In this document: positions 17,887 to 25,432 of the stretch, in pieces | Layout of the letters: each line of letters starts with the position of its first letter | Position numbering within the stretch: position 1 is the first letter of the stretch | From: an uncultured Alistipes sp. | GTDB lineage: Bacteria > Bacteroidota > Bacteroidia > Bacteroidales > Rikenellaceae | Length of the DNA: 64,000 bases | Direction of reading: 5' to 3' | Assembly (NCBI GenBank): GCA_937911745.1 | Contig: CALDPX010000041.1 | Coordinates: forward strand, 62,001 to 126,000 | Made by a program: the position numbers and the translations under genes | The notes under the pieces: model-generated | Databases searched by the model: none | Told to the model about the DNA's origin: nothing | The model's input: the letters and a program-made list of their open reading frames with translations, nothing else

Positions 17887-17921
17887 CTTAACTCTTAACT
17901 CTCAATTCTCAATTCTAAATT
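17887..17921 (+). repeat. Heptamer array CTTAACT/CTCAATT/CTAAATT
   Basis: Five tandem 7-base units with drifted sequence, lying just after the stop codon of the minus-strand gene. Confidence 0.65.
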
Positions 17922-17922
17922 C

Positions 17923-18510
17923 TTAGTACACTGCCACAATCGAGCCCCAATAGGTTGTGGTGGGGTAGAATGTGGACGAAACGGAGAGTGTGGCGCCGCC
18001 CGTCTTGGAGAAGACTTCCAGCGTGAAGGTGTAGTCGTTGGAGGAGTAGAGCCACGAGTCGAACGAGATGGTCCAGCCGTTGTCGGTCTGCACTGTCGTG
18101 AAGTCAGCAAGATTGGTGATAGTGGTATTTACTACAATAAGGCGATAGGGTGGTGTAAAGCCCTGATAGATAGGCAAGTGAATATCTGCCCAATCGCCAT
18201 AGATGCCAAGTTCGATGCTTGGGTTGGAGATGAGTTGGCTGCTACCCGCAGGCTCCACGTTGAACATTGTGGGCATAAAACGGTAGTTGTGCGAGAGGAT
18301 TGTCGAGTCGATGAAGTGCTCATAGGCTGCTTGTCGTGCCTTGCGCCTTTCGATGCGCTCGCGGTGCTTCTCGCTCAGTTCTTTCTCGCGTGTGCGGTCT
18401 GCGGCATAGGAGGTGTCGTATTCGGTGGGGGTGTTGCTCGTGACTATGAGTGGTACTACAAGGGTGGCGAGCGTTGCTGCAATAGCGATAAAAAGTAGGA
18501 TTTTTTTCAT
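17923..18510 (-). CDS. DUF4251-like exported protein
   Basis: A 195-residue protein with an N-terminal hydrophobic segment (MKKILLFIAIAATLATLVVP) that is a signal peptide or anchor, then an Arg/Glu-rich helix (residues 40-65) and a beta-rich remainder. The order 'YRFMPTMFNVEP ... IELGIYGDWADIHLP ... ITNLADFTTVQTDNGWTISFD ... TLEVFSKTGGATLSVSSTF' resembles DUF4251, a Bacteroidetes family of unknown function with a lipocalin- or YceI-like sheet. No lipobox Cys is present. The assignment is from memory of the family pattern. Confidence 0.6.
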   Translation of the reverse strand: MKKILLFIAIAATLATLVVPLIVTSNTPTEYDTSYAADRTREKELSEKHRERIERRKARQAAYEHFIDSTILSHNYRFMPTMFNVEPAGSSQLISNPSIELGIYGDWADIHLPIYQGFTPPYRLIVVNTTITNLADFTTVQTDNGWTISFDSWLYSSNDYTFTLEVFSKTGGATLSVSSTFYPTTTYWGSIVAVY

Positions 18511-18595
18511 TCCAAAAGAGATATTTAATGTTAGACAATTGTTTGACGTTTGTTTTTCGGAATGTTAGGGGTGCAAATTTCTTGCCTAAGGTGCT

Positions 18596-18625
18596 TTTGC
18601 GACCACGAAAAAAAGATGTACCTTT
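18596..18625 (+). promoter_or_regulatory. Promoter of engB
   Basis: TTTG (18596-18599), an 18-base spacer and TACCTTTG (18618-18625). It overlaps the potential GTG at 18626, so it decides the start of engB at ATG 18650. Confidence 0.75.
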
Positions 18626-18649
18626 GTGGCTCACAATCAAGTGGACGTT

Positions 18650-19249
18650 ATGAAGACCGTTTTTAAGTTCAGCAGCTCGAAACTCTCCCAGATTCCCGAC
18701 CACGGCAAACCCGAATTTGCCTTCATCGGTCGCTCCAATGTGGGAAAGTCGTCGCTCATCAATATGCTCTCCGAGAGTAAGGTGGCGAAGGTGTCGGCAA
18801 CCCCCGGCAAGACCAAACTTATCAACCACTTTCTGGTCGATGAGAAGTGGTGGCTGGTGGACCTACCGGGCTATGGCTACGCCCGCACATCACAAGCCGT
18901 AAGGCGCGAGTTTGCCACCATCATTACCGACTATGTTACTAAGGCTAAGGCTCTTCACTTCCTCTTTGTGTTGGTCGACAGCCGCCACGGGCCGCTCAAA
19001 ATAGACCTCGACTTCATACAACTCTTGGGCAGAGAGGGCGTGCCCTTTGGCATAGTCTTTACAAAGACCGACAAGCAAAGCCAGCGCGATACGAACCGCA
19101 ACATCGAAACTTACCGCCGTACCCTCTCGGAGTGGTGGGAGGAGTTGCCTCCGATGTTTGTTACCTCCTCCGAGAAACGCCGAGGGAGAGAAGAGATACT
19201 CGCATTTGTGGAAGAGTGCCTTGCGGCACTTGCCGAGCGTGCCGAGTAA
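18650..19249 (+). CDS. engB: Ribosome biogenesis GTP-binding protein EngB/YihA
   Basis: A 199-residue GTPase needed for 50S subunit assembly. The GTPase motifs are all visible: GRSNVGKSS (P-loop), DLPGYGYA (G3) and TKTDK (G4). The start is set at ATG 18650 (MKTVFKFSSS); a GTG at 18626 is in frame, but a promoter ends on the base before it, so transcripts should begin inside that extension. It stands alone, between a convergent unknown gene and prs. Confidence 0.94.
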   Translation: MKTVFKFSSSKLSQIPDHGKPEFAFIGRSNVGKSSLINMLSESKVAKVSATPGKTKLINHFLVDEKWWLVDLPGYGYARTSQAVRREFATIITDYVTKAKALHFLFVLVDSRHGPLKIDLDFIQLLGREGVPFGIVFTKTDKQSQRDTNRNIETYRRTLSEWWEELPPMFVTSSEKRRGREEILAFVEECLAALAERAE

Positions 19250-19320
19250 CCCTTTGTCGGAGGGCGGACATAGCCACAGCCAAAATGTTTGGCAAATGTT
19301 GATAAAACGACAAAGAAAAA

Positions 19321-19351
19321 TTGCATATCCCGCTTTTGGGCGTTATCTTTG
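19321..19351 (+). promoter_or_regulatory. Promoter of prs
   Basis: TTG (19321-19323), a 20-base spacer and TATCTTTG (19344-19351), 31 bases before the start codon. Confidence 0.8.
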
Positions 19352-19382
19352 CACTCACGATAAACCCAAATTCTAACACATA

Positions 19383-20333
19383 ATGGCTATTCATAAACTC
19401 AAAATCTTCGCTTGTCGTGGCTCGGAAGCCGTGGCTGCGAGGATTGCTAAGTCCTACGGAGTGGAACTTGGCGACCTGACTGTCAGTCAGTTTAGCGATG
19501 GCGAATTTCAGCCCGCTTTCAATGAGAGTATTCGCGGTTGTACCGTCTTTATCGTACAATCTACCCCTCCACCAGCTGAGAATTTGATGGAACTGTTGCT
19601 TACCATTGACGCTGCTCGTAGGGCATCGGCTCATATGGTTGTGGCAGTTATTCCCTACTTTGGGTGGGCTCGTCAGGATCGTAAGGATCGCCCCCGTGTG
19701 CCCATTGGTGCTAAGTTGGTGGCAAACCTCCTCACTTCGGCAGGTTGCGATAGGGTTATCACCATCGACCTCCACGCTGACCAGATTCAGGGTTTCTTCG
19801 ACATTCCCGTAGACCACGTTTACGCATCGAAGGTTTTTGTTCCTTATATCAAAAACCTCAAACTCGAAAATCTTTCGGTAGCAACCCCCGACATCGGTGG
19901 TGCTAAGCGTGCAAACTCCTATGCCTCTTATCTCGAAGCACCTCTGGTAATTTGCCACAAACACCGCGAGCGTCCCAATGTTGTAGGTACTATGACCGCC
20001 ATCGGCGAGGTTAAAGGGCGTGATATCATCATCTTTGACGATATGGTCGATACGGCAGGTACTCTCACCAAGGCAGCGGGTATGTTTATGGACATGGGCG
20101 CAGCCAGCGTGCGTGCCGTCATCACTCACCCCGTGCTGAGTGGTCCTGCCTACGAGCGCATCGCCGAGAGCCAGCTGACCGAGATTATCGTTACCGATAC
20201 TCTTCCTTTGCGTGCCGACAAAGACACCAGCAAGTTTACCGTTCTGAGTGTTGCCGATATGTTGGCAGATGTTATCGAGCGAGTGCACAATTATCGTGAG
20301 ATATCGTCACAGTTCATATTTGGCAAAAAATAA
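19383..20333 (+). CDS. prs: Ribose-phosphate pyrophosphokinase
   Basis: A 316-residue enzyme that makes PRPP from ribose 5-phosphate and ATP for nucleotide, His and Trp synthesis. Family markers are FSDGEF near residue 40, VIPYFGWARQDRK, TIDLHADQIQGFF and the PRPP-binding DDMVDTAGT. The length matches class I enzymes. It has its own promoter, and its stop codon abuts the dispersed inverted-repeat element at 20334, whose hairpin may also act as its 3' end. Confidence 0.97.
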   Translation: MAIHKLKIFACRGSEAVAARIAKSYGVELGDLTVSQFSDGEFQPAFNESIRGCTVFIVQSTPPPAENLMELLLTIDAARRASAHMVVAVIPYFGWARQDRKDRPRVPIGAKLVANLLTSAGCDRVITIDLHADQIQGFFDIPVDHVYASKVFVPYIKNLKLENLSVATPDIGGAKRANSYASYLEAPLVICHKHRERPNVVGTMTAIGEVKGRDIIIFDDMVDTAGTLTKAAGMFMDMGAASVRAVITHPVLSGPAYERIAESQLTEIIVTDTLPLRADKDTSKFTVLSVADMLADVIERVHNYREISSQFIFGKK

Positions 20334-20457
20334 AAAAACGCATCTAAGCGGCGCCTTTGGCGTTGCACTGCGATAAACCACCTTCTCATTTACGAAGAGT
20401 AAACTGCGAAGGTGGTTTTCTTGTGTGCCTAAAATCCGCTCGCTTATATGCGTTTTT
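20334..20457. mobile_element. MITE-like hairpin element, copy A
   Basis: The termini are AAAAACGCATCTAAGCG (20334-20350) and CGCTTATATGCGTTTTT (20441-20457), inverted repeats with one mismatch. Inside, AAACCACCTTC (20375-20385) pairs with GAAGGTGGTTT (20408-20418) around a conserved loop with its own TTTAC/GTAAA stem, followed by TTTTC. It carries no gene and starts right after the prs stop codon. Copy B at 58446 shares the termini and loop but has a different, still complementary stem. Confidence 0.65.
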
Positions 20458-20460
20458 GAG

Positions 20461-20488
20461 TCTAACGTCTAACGTCAATAGTCCTAAG
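20461..20488 (+). repeat. Heptamer block TCTAACG x2, TCAATAG, TCCTAAG
   Basis: Four 7-base units starting four bases after element A. The same block follows copy B (58732-58759), and a three-unit version lies at 39625-39659. Confidence 0.7.
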
Positions 20489-20493
20489 AGTTC

Positions 20494-20575
20494 CAGGGAT
20501 GACAGGGATAACAGGGGTTGCAGGGGGAATTCTTCCTTGTTATCCTTGTAACCCCTGTAACCCCTGCATCCCTCC
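20494..20575. repeat. Inverted arrays of 9-base repeats
   Basis: Four 9-base units (CAGGGATGA, CAGGGATAA, CAGGGGTTG, CAGGGGGAA; 20494-20529) face four complementary-type units (TTATCCTTG, TAACCCCTG twice, CATCCCTCC; 20540-20575). Together they could fold into one long imperfect hairpin. Confidence 0.65.
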
Positions 20576-20625
20576 CTTAACTTAGGGGAGGATGCCGAAG
20601 GGTGGGAGAGGTCTATTCCAGAAAT

Positions 20626-20663
20626 AAAAGGTGCGGTTACGAACTCGTAATCGCACCTTTTTT
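20626..20663. terminator. Bidirectional terminator between prs and mutS
   Basis: AAAAGGTGCGGTTAC (20626-20640) pairs with GTAATCGCACCTTTT (20647-20661) with one mismatch; T runs lie on both strands. It mainly serves mutS. Confidence 0.85.
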
Positions 20664-20702
20664 GAATTTTGAATTTTGAATTTTGAATTTTGAATTTTGA
20701 AT
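20661..20702 (+). repeat. Heptamer array, six exact TTTGAAT units
   Basis: Six perfect tandem 7-base units end six bases before the mutS stop codon. Confidence 0.85.
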
Positions 20703-20707
20703 TCCCC

Positions 20708-23401
20708 CTACAATCCCGTTATCTTCTTTATTTCGCTCAGGGTGTTGAGCGCCTCTAAGGGTGTGAGGTTGTTGATGTCGAGGTCGCGTATTTGGTCGCG
20801 TATCTGCACTAATACGGGGTCTTCGAGTTGGAACATACTGAGTTGTATGCCGATCTGTGGTGAGGGCTGAGGGGTTTTTACCTTAGGCATAGCCTTGCCT
20901 TTGCCCTTTGATGCAGACTGCTCAACAGCCAGCGAGTCATCGGCGTGCGATGCAACCAGAACGCCCAAAATCTCCTCGGCACGCTCCACAACCTTCGAGG
21001 GCATACCTGCCAGGCGTGCAACGTGGATACCAAATGAGTTGTCCGTACCGCCCCTTTGCAATTTGCGCAAAAAGAGCACCGAGCGACCCACCTCCTTGAC
21101 GGATACATTATAGTTCTTGACTCTCGGCAGACTCTCCTCCATCTGGTTGAGTTCGTGATAGTGGGTTGCAAAGAGCGTCTTAGCCTTCGCGCGAGGATGG
21201 TTGTGGAGGTATTCGACCATACTCCACGCAATAGATATACCATCGTAGGTGCTCGTACCCCTACCAATCTCGTCCAAGAGCACCAGACTGCGGTCGGTGA
21301 CGTTGTTCAGTATGGCGGCACTCTCCAACATCTCGACCATAAAGGTACTCTCGCCCTGCGAGATGTTGTCGCTTGCGCCCACGCGCGTGAAAATCTTGTC
21401 CACAATGCCTATGTGGGCACTCGATGCGGGCACAAAAGAGCCAATTTGCGCCAATAGCACGATGAGGGCAGTTTGGCGGAGTAGAGCACTCTTACCCGAC
21501 ATATTGGGACCGGTAATCATCATAATCTGCTGAGTGTCCGTGTCGAGTACCACATCGTTGGGTACATACTGCTCGCCAACGGGCATCATCATCTCAATTA
21601 CGGGGTGGCGACCATCGCGTATCTCAATGCACTTGTCGTCCGAAATTTCGGGGCGCACATAACCCCTCTCGGTTGCAAGCCTTGCAAGCGAGGCGAGGCA
21701 GTCGAGGTGTGCCACCACCGAGGCGTTACGCTGCAACTCTGCAAGAGAGCGCGAGAGGTAACCGAGCAACTCATCCCACAGGCGAGCCTCAATGGCAAGA
21801 ATCTTCTCCTCGGCACCCAGCACCTTCTCTTCATACTCTTTCAGTTCGGCAGTAATGTAACGCTCGGCACCCACAAGTGTCTGCTTGCGTATCCACTCGG
21901 CAGGTACCTTGTCTTTGTGGGTGTTGCGCACCTCTATGTAGTAGCCAAAGACATTGTTGTAACTCACTCTTAGCGAGGGGATACCCGTTCGCTGACTCTC
22001 GCTATGCTGTATTTCGGCAATGCGGTCCTTGCCGTGGAGGGCTATGCTGCGCAACTCATCGAGTTCCACATCCACGCCGTCGGCAATAATGCCGCCCTTT
22101 TGTATCTGATTGTTGTGTGGGTCGGGATAGATGGTTTTGGCTATGGTTCGCCTCTGCTCCTCCATTGCGAGAAGCCTCTCGCCAACGCTCCTCAGAGCCT
22201 CGCTTTCGCTCTCGCCAAGAACTATTTTGAGTTGCTCAATGGCACCGAGCGACTCCCTTAGGGCATTCACTTCGCGGGGTGTGATGCGCCCTACGGCGAT
22301 GCGCGAAGAGAGCCTTTCGAGGTCGCTGATAGCCCCCAGACTCTCGGCAATAGCCTCGCTCATCTCAGTCGAAGACTTCACAGCCTCCACGACATCGAGC
22401 CTTCGGTTGAGCCTCTCGACATCCTTGATAGGCATCGTTATCCAATGGCGCAGGAGCCTGCCACCCATAGGAGTGGAGGTGCGGTCTATGGCTCCAATGA
22501 GCGAACCTTTGCCCTCTGCCGAGCCCGAAGAGAGGAGTTCGAGATTGCGGATTGTAAAGCGGTCTATCCACACATACCCATCGCTGTCGATACGCGAAAT
22601 GGAGCCGATGTGTGCTATATCTTTGTGTTCGGTGTAGTCAAGGTATTGGAGCGCAGCACCCGCAGCCGTAATGGCAGCACCCATTCGCTCAATGCCGTAA
22701 CCTTTCAAACTCTTGACACCAAATTGCTTGCAGAGCCTCTTGCGAGCTACCTCTTCGTTGAAAACCCACTTGTCGAGGCGGTAGGAGTAGTTGTTGCCAC
22801 TCACTGCACGCGAGAATAGAGCCTCTTTGCCCCTCTCGTAGATTATCTCCTTGGGCTGGAAAGCAGCTATGAGTTTGTCGGTGTAGTCGTCATTACCCTC
22901 TCCAACATAGAACTCGCCCGTCGATAGGTCCAGAAGGGCTATACCGTTGCGTTTGTCGTCAAGGTGGAGTGCTGCCAGAAAGATGTTCTCGCGTGAGGAG
23001 AGCACGCTCTCGTTCATCACCACACCGGGCGTTACGAGTTCCACAACGCCACGCTTTACGAGTCCTTTGACGCTCTTGGGGTCTTCGAGTTGTTCACACA
23101 CTGCCACCCTGCGACCTGCACGCACCAACTTGGGCAGGTAGGTGTTAACGGCGTGATAGGGGAAGCCCGCCATTTCGATGTAGTTGCCGGGTCCGTTGCT
23201 TTTGCGTGTGAGGGCAATGCCGAGTATGGAGGCAGCCTCCACAGCATCCTCGCCGTAGGTTTCGTAGAAGTCGCCCACACGGAACAGCAATATCGCATCG
23301 GAGTGTGTTGCCTTGATGGAGAAGTATTGCTGCATCAGCGGTGTCTCTTTTTTCTTTTCTTGCTTTGCCACCTTCGTTTTGGGTTGTTTGGATTTATGCA
23401 A
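20708..23401 (-). CDS. mutS: DNA mismatch repair protein MutS
   Basis: An 897-residue protein that recognises mismatches and recruits MutL. The N-terminal mismatch-reading motif is FRVGDFYETYG (Phe and Glu of GxFYE present); the ATPase part has GPNMSGKSALLRQ (Walker A), LVLLDEIGRGTST (Walker B) and FATHYHEL. The C-terminus has the short helical tail seen in dimeric MutS. The first 22 residues are Lys-rich and may be a disordered extension. It begins 9 bases after the HAD phosphatase gene, so the two are co-transcribed. Confidence 0.97.
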   Translation of the reverse strand: MHKSKQPKTKVAKQEKKKETPLMQQYFSIKATHSDAILLFRVGDFYETYGEDAVEAASILGIALTRKSNGPGNYIEMAGFPYHAVNTYLPKLVRAGRRVAVCEQLEDPKSVKGLVKRGVVELVTPGVVMNESVLSSRENIFLAALHLDDKRNGIALLDLSTGEFYVGEGNDDYTDKLIAAFQPKEIIYERGKEALFSRAVSGNNYSYRLDKWVFNEEVARKRLCKQFGVKSLKGYGIERMGAAITAAGAALQYLDYTEHKDIAHIGSISRIDSDGYVWIDRFTIRNLELLSSGSAEGKGSLIGAIDRTSTPMGGRLLRHWITMPIKDVERLNRRLDVVEAVKSSTEMSEAIAESLGAISDLERLSSRIAVGRITPREVNALRESLGAIEQLKIVLGESESEALRSVGERLLAMEEQRRTIAKTIYPDPHNNQIQKGGIIADGVDVELDELRSIALHGKDRIAEIQHSESQRTGIPSLRVSYNNVFGYYIEVRNTHKDKVPAEWIRKQTLVGAERYITAELKEYEEKVLGAEEKILAIEARLWDELLGYLSRSLAELQRNASVVAHLDCLASLARLATERGYVRPEISDDKCIEIRDGRHPVIEMMMPVGEQYVPNDVVLDTDTQQIMMITGPNMSGKSALLRQTALIVLLAQIGSFVPASSAHIGIVDKIFTRVGASDNISQGESTFMVEMLESAAILNNVTDRSLVLLDEIGRGTSTYDGISIAWSMVEYLHNHPRAKAKTLFATHYHELNQMEESLPRVKNYNVSVKEVGRSVLFLRKLQRGGTDNSFGIHVARLAGMPSKVVERAEEILGVLVASHADDSLAVEQSASKGKGKAMPKVKTPQPSPQIGIQLSMFQLEDPVLVQIRDQIRDLDINNLTPLEALNTLSEIKKITGL

Positions 23402-23410
23402 TGTGTGTTT

Positions 23411-24076
23411 CTATTCTTCGTATAGTGAGCGTATGTCCTTGATGCCGATGGTGGTGAAATCGTTTGCTACTATCTCTGCTCCTTCGGCAAGAAGTTGCTC
23501 GCGGCTGTGTGTGGTAGTAAGTGCTATAACCCTCATACCAGCCGCCTTGGCAGCCCTCACGCCCGATATGGCGTCCTCGAATACAAGGCACTCGCTTGGC
23601 TCCAAGCCTAACTGCTGGGCAGCAGTTAGGAAAATTTCGGGGTCGGGCTTGCAACGTGTTACCATATCGCCACTTATGCGCGTTTTGAAATAGGGCTCTA
23701 TGTGGCACTCGCGGAGCACAAACTCCACATTCTCGCGTGGTCCCGAAGAACCTACGGCACACCTCAATCCTGCCTCTTTTAGTTCGCCCAGCAGACTCAC
23801 AAGTCCTGCCGTTGGGACAATCTCGGGAGCGTAAATTTCACGATAAAGAGCCTCTTTTTCGTCTGCCAGAGCCTGCACTCCCTTCTCGGCAACGAGTTCG
23901 GCGGGGAAGAGAGCCACAATAATATCATCGTTGCCCCTGCCGTTAAGGTGCGAGAAATCTACCCCCTCTTCGGCTTGGAGGTTGTAACGCTCCGCCATAG
24001 CCGCAAAGGCGCGAAAGTGAACAGCCATATTGTTTACCAATACGCCGTCCATATCGAATATCACTCCTTTCAACAT
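23411..24076 (-). CDS. HAD-family phosphatase, beta-phosphoglucomutase-like
   Basis: A 221-residue protein with all HAD motifs: DMDGV near the N-terminus (nucleophile Asp), VGSSGPREN (motif II Ser), KPDPEIF (motif III Lys) and FEDAISGVRAAKAAGM (motif IV). The cap domain between residues 15 and 80 fits the beta-phosphoglucomutase/DOG phosphatase subgroup, so a sugar phosphate is the likely substrate. It is divergent from rex with overlapping promoters and runs directly into mutS. No functional link to mismatch repair is implied. Confidence 0.9.
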   Translation of the reverse strand: MLKGVIFDMDGVLVNNMAVHFRAFAAMAERYNLQAEEGVDFSHLNGRGNDDIIVALFPAELVAEKGVQALADEKEALYREIYAPEIVPTAGLVSLLGELKEAGLRCAVGSSGPRENVEFVLRECHIEPYFKTRISGDMVTRCKPDPEIFLTAAQQLGLEPSECLVFEDAISGVRAAKAAGMRVIALTTTHSREQLLAEGAEIVANDFTTIGIKDIRSLYEE

Positions 24077-24090
24077 AAGTTATGCCTCTA

Positions 24091-24124
24091 TTTTTGTGCA
24101 AATTTAGCAAAATTATTACCTTTG
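24091..24124 (+). promoter_or_regulatory. Promoter of rex, overlapping the divergent HAD promoter
   Basis: TTTTTG (24091-24096), a 20-base spacer and TACCTTTG (24117-24124). On the other strand TAAATTTG (24099-24106 on +) would serve the HAD-mutS operon, so both promoters share about 30 bases and could be controlled together. Confidence 0.75.
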
Positions 24125-24157
24125 TAAATCGTTGAAACCAAAAAAGTGGAAAAAGAT

Positions 24158-24802
24158 ATGTCCGATTTGCAGGCTTTGCCCGAAAAAACCGTCGAGCGAC
24201 TTAGTGAGTATCGCCGAACACTGTTGCGTTGCCAAAAGCAGGGTATTACACACATATTCTCCCACGTCCTTGCAGGTATGCACGGACTTACTGCTGTGCA
24301 GGTGCGTAGGGATTTGATGCTCATAGGCTTTTCGAGCGATACGAAGAAGGGCTACGATGTGAGCGTTTTGGCAGATTTTATTAGCGATATCCTCGATTCG
24401 CAACAACCTATGAATATCGGTGTTGTGGGTATGGGACACCTCGGACAGGCTATTACCAAGTACTTCAATAGCAAGGGTTTGAAGTTGAAAATTGTTGCTG
24501 CTTTCGATGTTGATGAACAGAAGGTCGGCACTACCATAGACGATATTCCTTGCTTCTCGATGGACGAGTTGGCAGATAGGGTAGAGGAACTCGATATCAA
24601 CATAGCCATCCTCTCGTGCCCCACGAGGGTTGCCGAGGATGTTGTGCTGCCACTTGTTAATGCGGGCATTAAGGGTGTGCTCAATTTCACATCCAAACCA
24701 CTGAATTTCCCTCTTGGCATTGTTGTCGAGAACTATGATATTACCACCCTGCTCGAAAAGGTGGCTTATTTTGTTAAGGAACAAGAGAATTTGGATATTT
24801 AG
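24158..24802 (+). CDS. rex: Redox-sensing transcriptional repressor Rex
   Basis: A 214-residue regulator that senses the NADH/NAD+ ratio and represses fermentation and respiration genes when NADH is low. An N-terminal winged helix (about residues 1-75, with TAVQVRRDLMLIGF) is followed by a Rossmann domain with GVVGMGHLGQAI. ATG 24158 is preferred over an in-frame GTG at 24146, giving MSDLQALPEKTVERL, the normal family start. It is preceded by a good promoter shared with the divergent gene. A heptamer array fills the gap to the next gene. Confidence 0.94.
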   Translation: MSDLQALPEKTVERLSEYRRTLLRCQKQGITHIFSHVLAGMHGLTAVQVRRDLMLIGFSSDTKKGYDVSVLADFISDILDSQQPMNIGVVGMGHLGQAITKYFNSKGLKLKIVAAFDVDEQKVGTTIDDIPCFSMDELADRVEELDINIAILSCPTRVAEDVVLPLVNAGIKGVLNFTSKPLNFPLGIVVENYDITTLLEKVAYFVKEQENLDI

Positions 24803-24806
24803 CAAT

Positions 24807-24862
24807 CCCAATTCCCAATTCTCAATTCTCAATTCTCAATTCTCAATTCTCAATTCTCAATG
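24807..24862 (+). repeat. Heptamer array CCCAATT/CTCAATT, eight units into a start codon
   Basis: Two CCCAATT, five CTCAATT and a last CTCAATG unit fill the gap between rex and the next gene; the ATG of the last unit is the start codon of the FAD-synthetase-like gene. Confidence 0.85.
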
Positions 24863-25429
24863 CGCATCTGCTACGGATTCGATTCACTGCCACACTTGAA
24901 GGCACCGGTTGTTACCATCGGCTCGTTCGATGGTGTACATCGTGGGCACGCAGACCTTGTGGGCTACCTTGTGCGCAAAGCAAAAGAGGTTGGGGGAGAG
25001 AGTGTTGTGGTGACGTTTTCGCCCCATCCGCGTGAGGTACTGCCACGAGGAGGTGGTGAGGAGTTCCGACTCCTTACGACCACCCGACGCAAGGCAGAAC
25101 TACTCGGAGAGTTGGGTGTGGATGTGATGGTAGTGCAGGAGTTTACACCCGACTTTGCATCTCTTAGTTCGGAGGAGTTTGTGAGGGATTTTTTGTGCGC
25201 CAAGTTGGGGCTGCACACGCTCGTTGTGGGCTATAACCACCGATTCGGACACGATAGGGATGTTGCTCCCGACCACTTCGAGCGTCTGGCAGAAAAATAT
25301 GGCTTTGAGGTACTAAGAGTGCCCGAATATCGTTTTGAGGGAGAGAAGATTTCCTCCTCGGTTGTGCGCAGGCTACTATCGGAGGGGAATGTTCGGATGG
25401 CAGAAAATTTACTTGGACATAAATTGTAA
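24860..25429 (+). CDS. FAD synthetase domain protein lacking the riboflavin kinase half
   Basis: A 189-residue protein equal to the N-terminal nucleotidyltransferase domain of RibF: GSFDGVHRGH (HxGH-type signature), VVVTFSPHPREVL, VVGYNHRFGHDRD and ISSSVVRRLL. Normal bacterial RibF has about 300 residues with a C-terminal riboflavin kinase; here the protein ends in a clean stop after the first domain, and the next gene starts three bases later, so there is no sign of a frameshift. It would make FAD from FMN (or another adenylyl transfer) but not FMN. Its start codon lies in a heptamer array. Confidence 0.85.
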   Translation: MRICYGFDSLPHLKAPVVTIGSFDGVHRGHADLVGYLVRKAKEVGGESVVVTFSPHPREVLPRGGGEEFRLLTTTRRKAELLGELGVDVMVVQEFTPDFASLSSEEFVRDFLCAKLGLHTLVVGYNHRFGHDRDVAPDHFERLAEKYGFEVLRVPEYRFEGEKISSSVVRRLLSEGNVRMAENLLGHKL

Positions 25430-25432
25430 ACT

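Larger units (their letters stand above)
17595..17922. other. Gene-free structured stretch after tRNA-Val
   Basis: No gene is supported in these 328 bases. They hold a multi-branched inverted-repeat structure (17605-17732), a 7-base stem GACGGAT/ATCCGTC (17749-17755 with 17788-17794) with an inner GCC/GGC hairpin, a 12-base copy of the tRNA 3' part (17787-17798) and a heptamer array (17887-17921). Confidence 0.6.
20334..20707. other. Gene-free repeat-rich region between prs and mutS
   Basis: In these 374 bases no gene is supported. They contain hairpin element A, a TCTAACG heptamer block, inverted 9-base arrays, a bidirectional terminator and a TTTGAAT heptamer array. A short open frame across element A exists only because of the repeat. 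Confidence 0.7.

Noticed and set aside
20357..20551. Similar short frames in hairpin copies A and B (HCDKP, HLRRVN)
   Set aside because: The shared peptide comes from the shared repeat; copy C does not keep the frame and the stem covaries as RNA/DNA, not as protein.
24091..24112. Possible Rex-binding site in the rex promoter
   Set aside because: TTGTGCAAA and GCAAAA give only a weak dyad; too far from known Rex boxes to claim.
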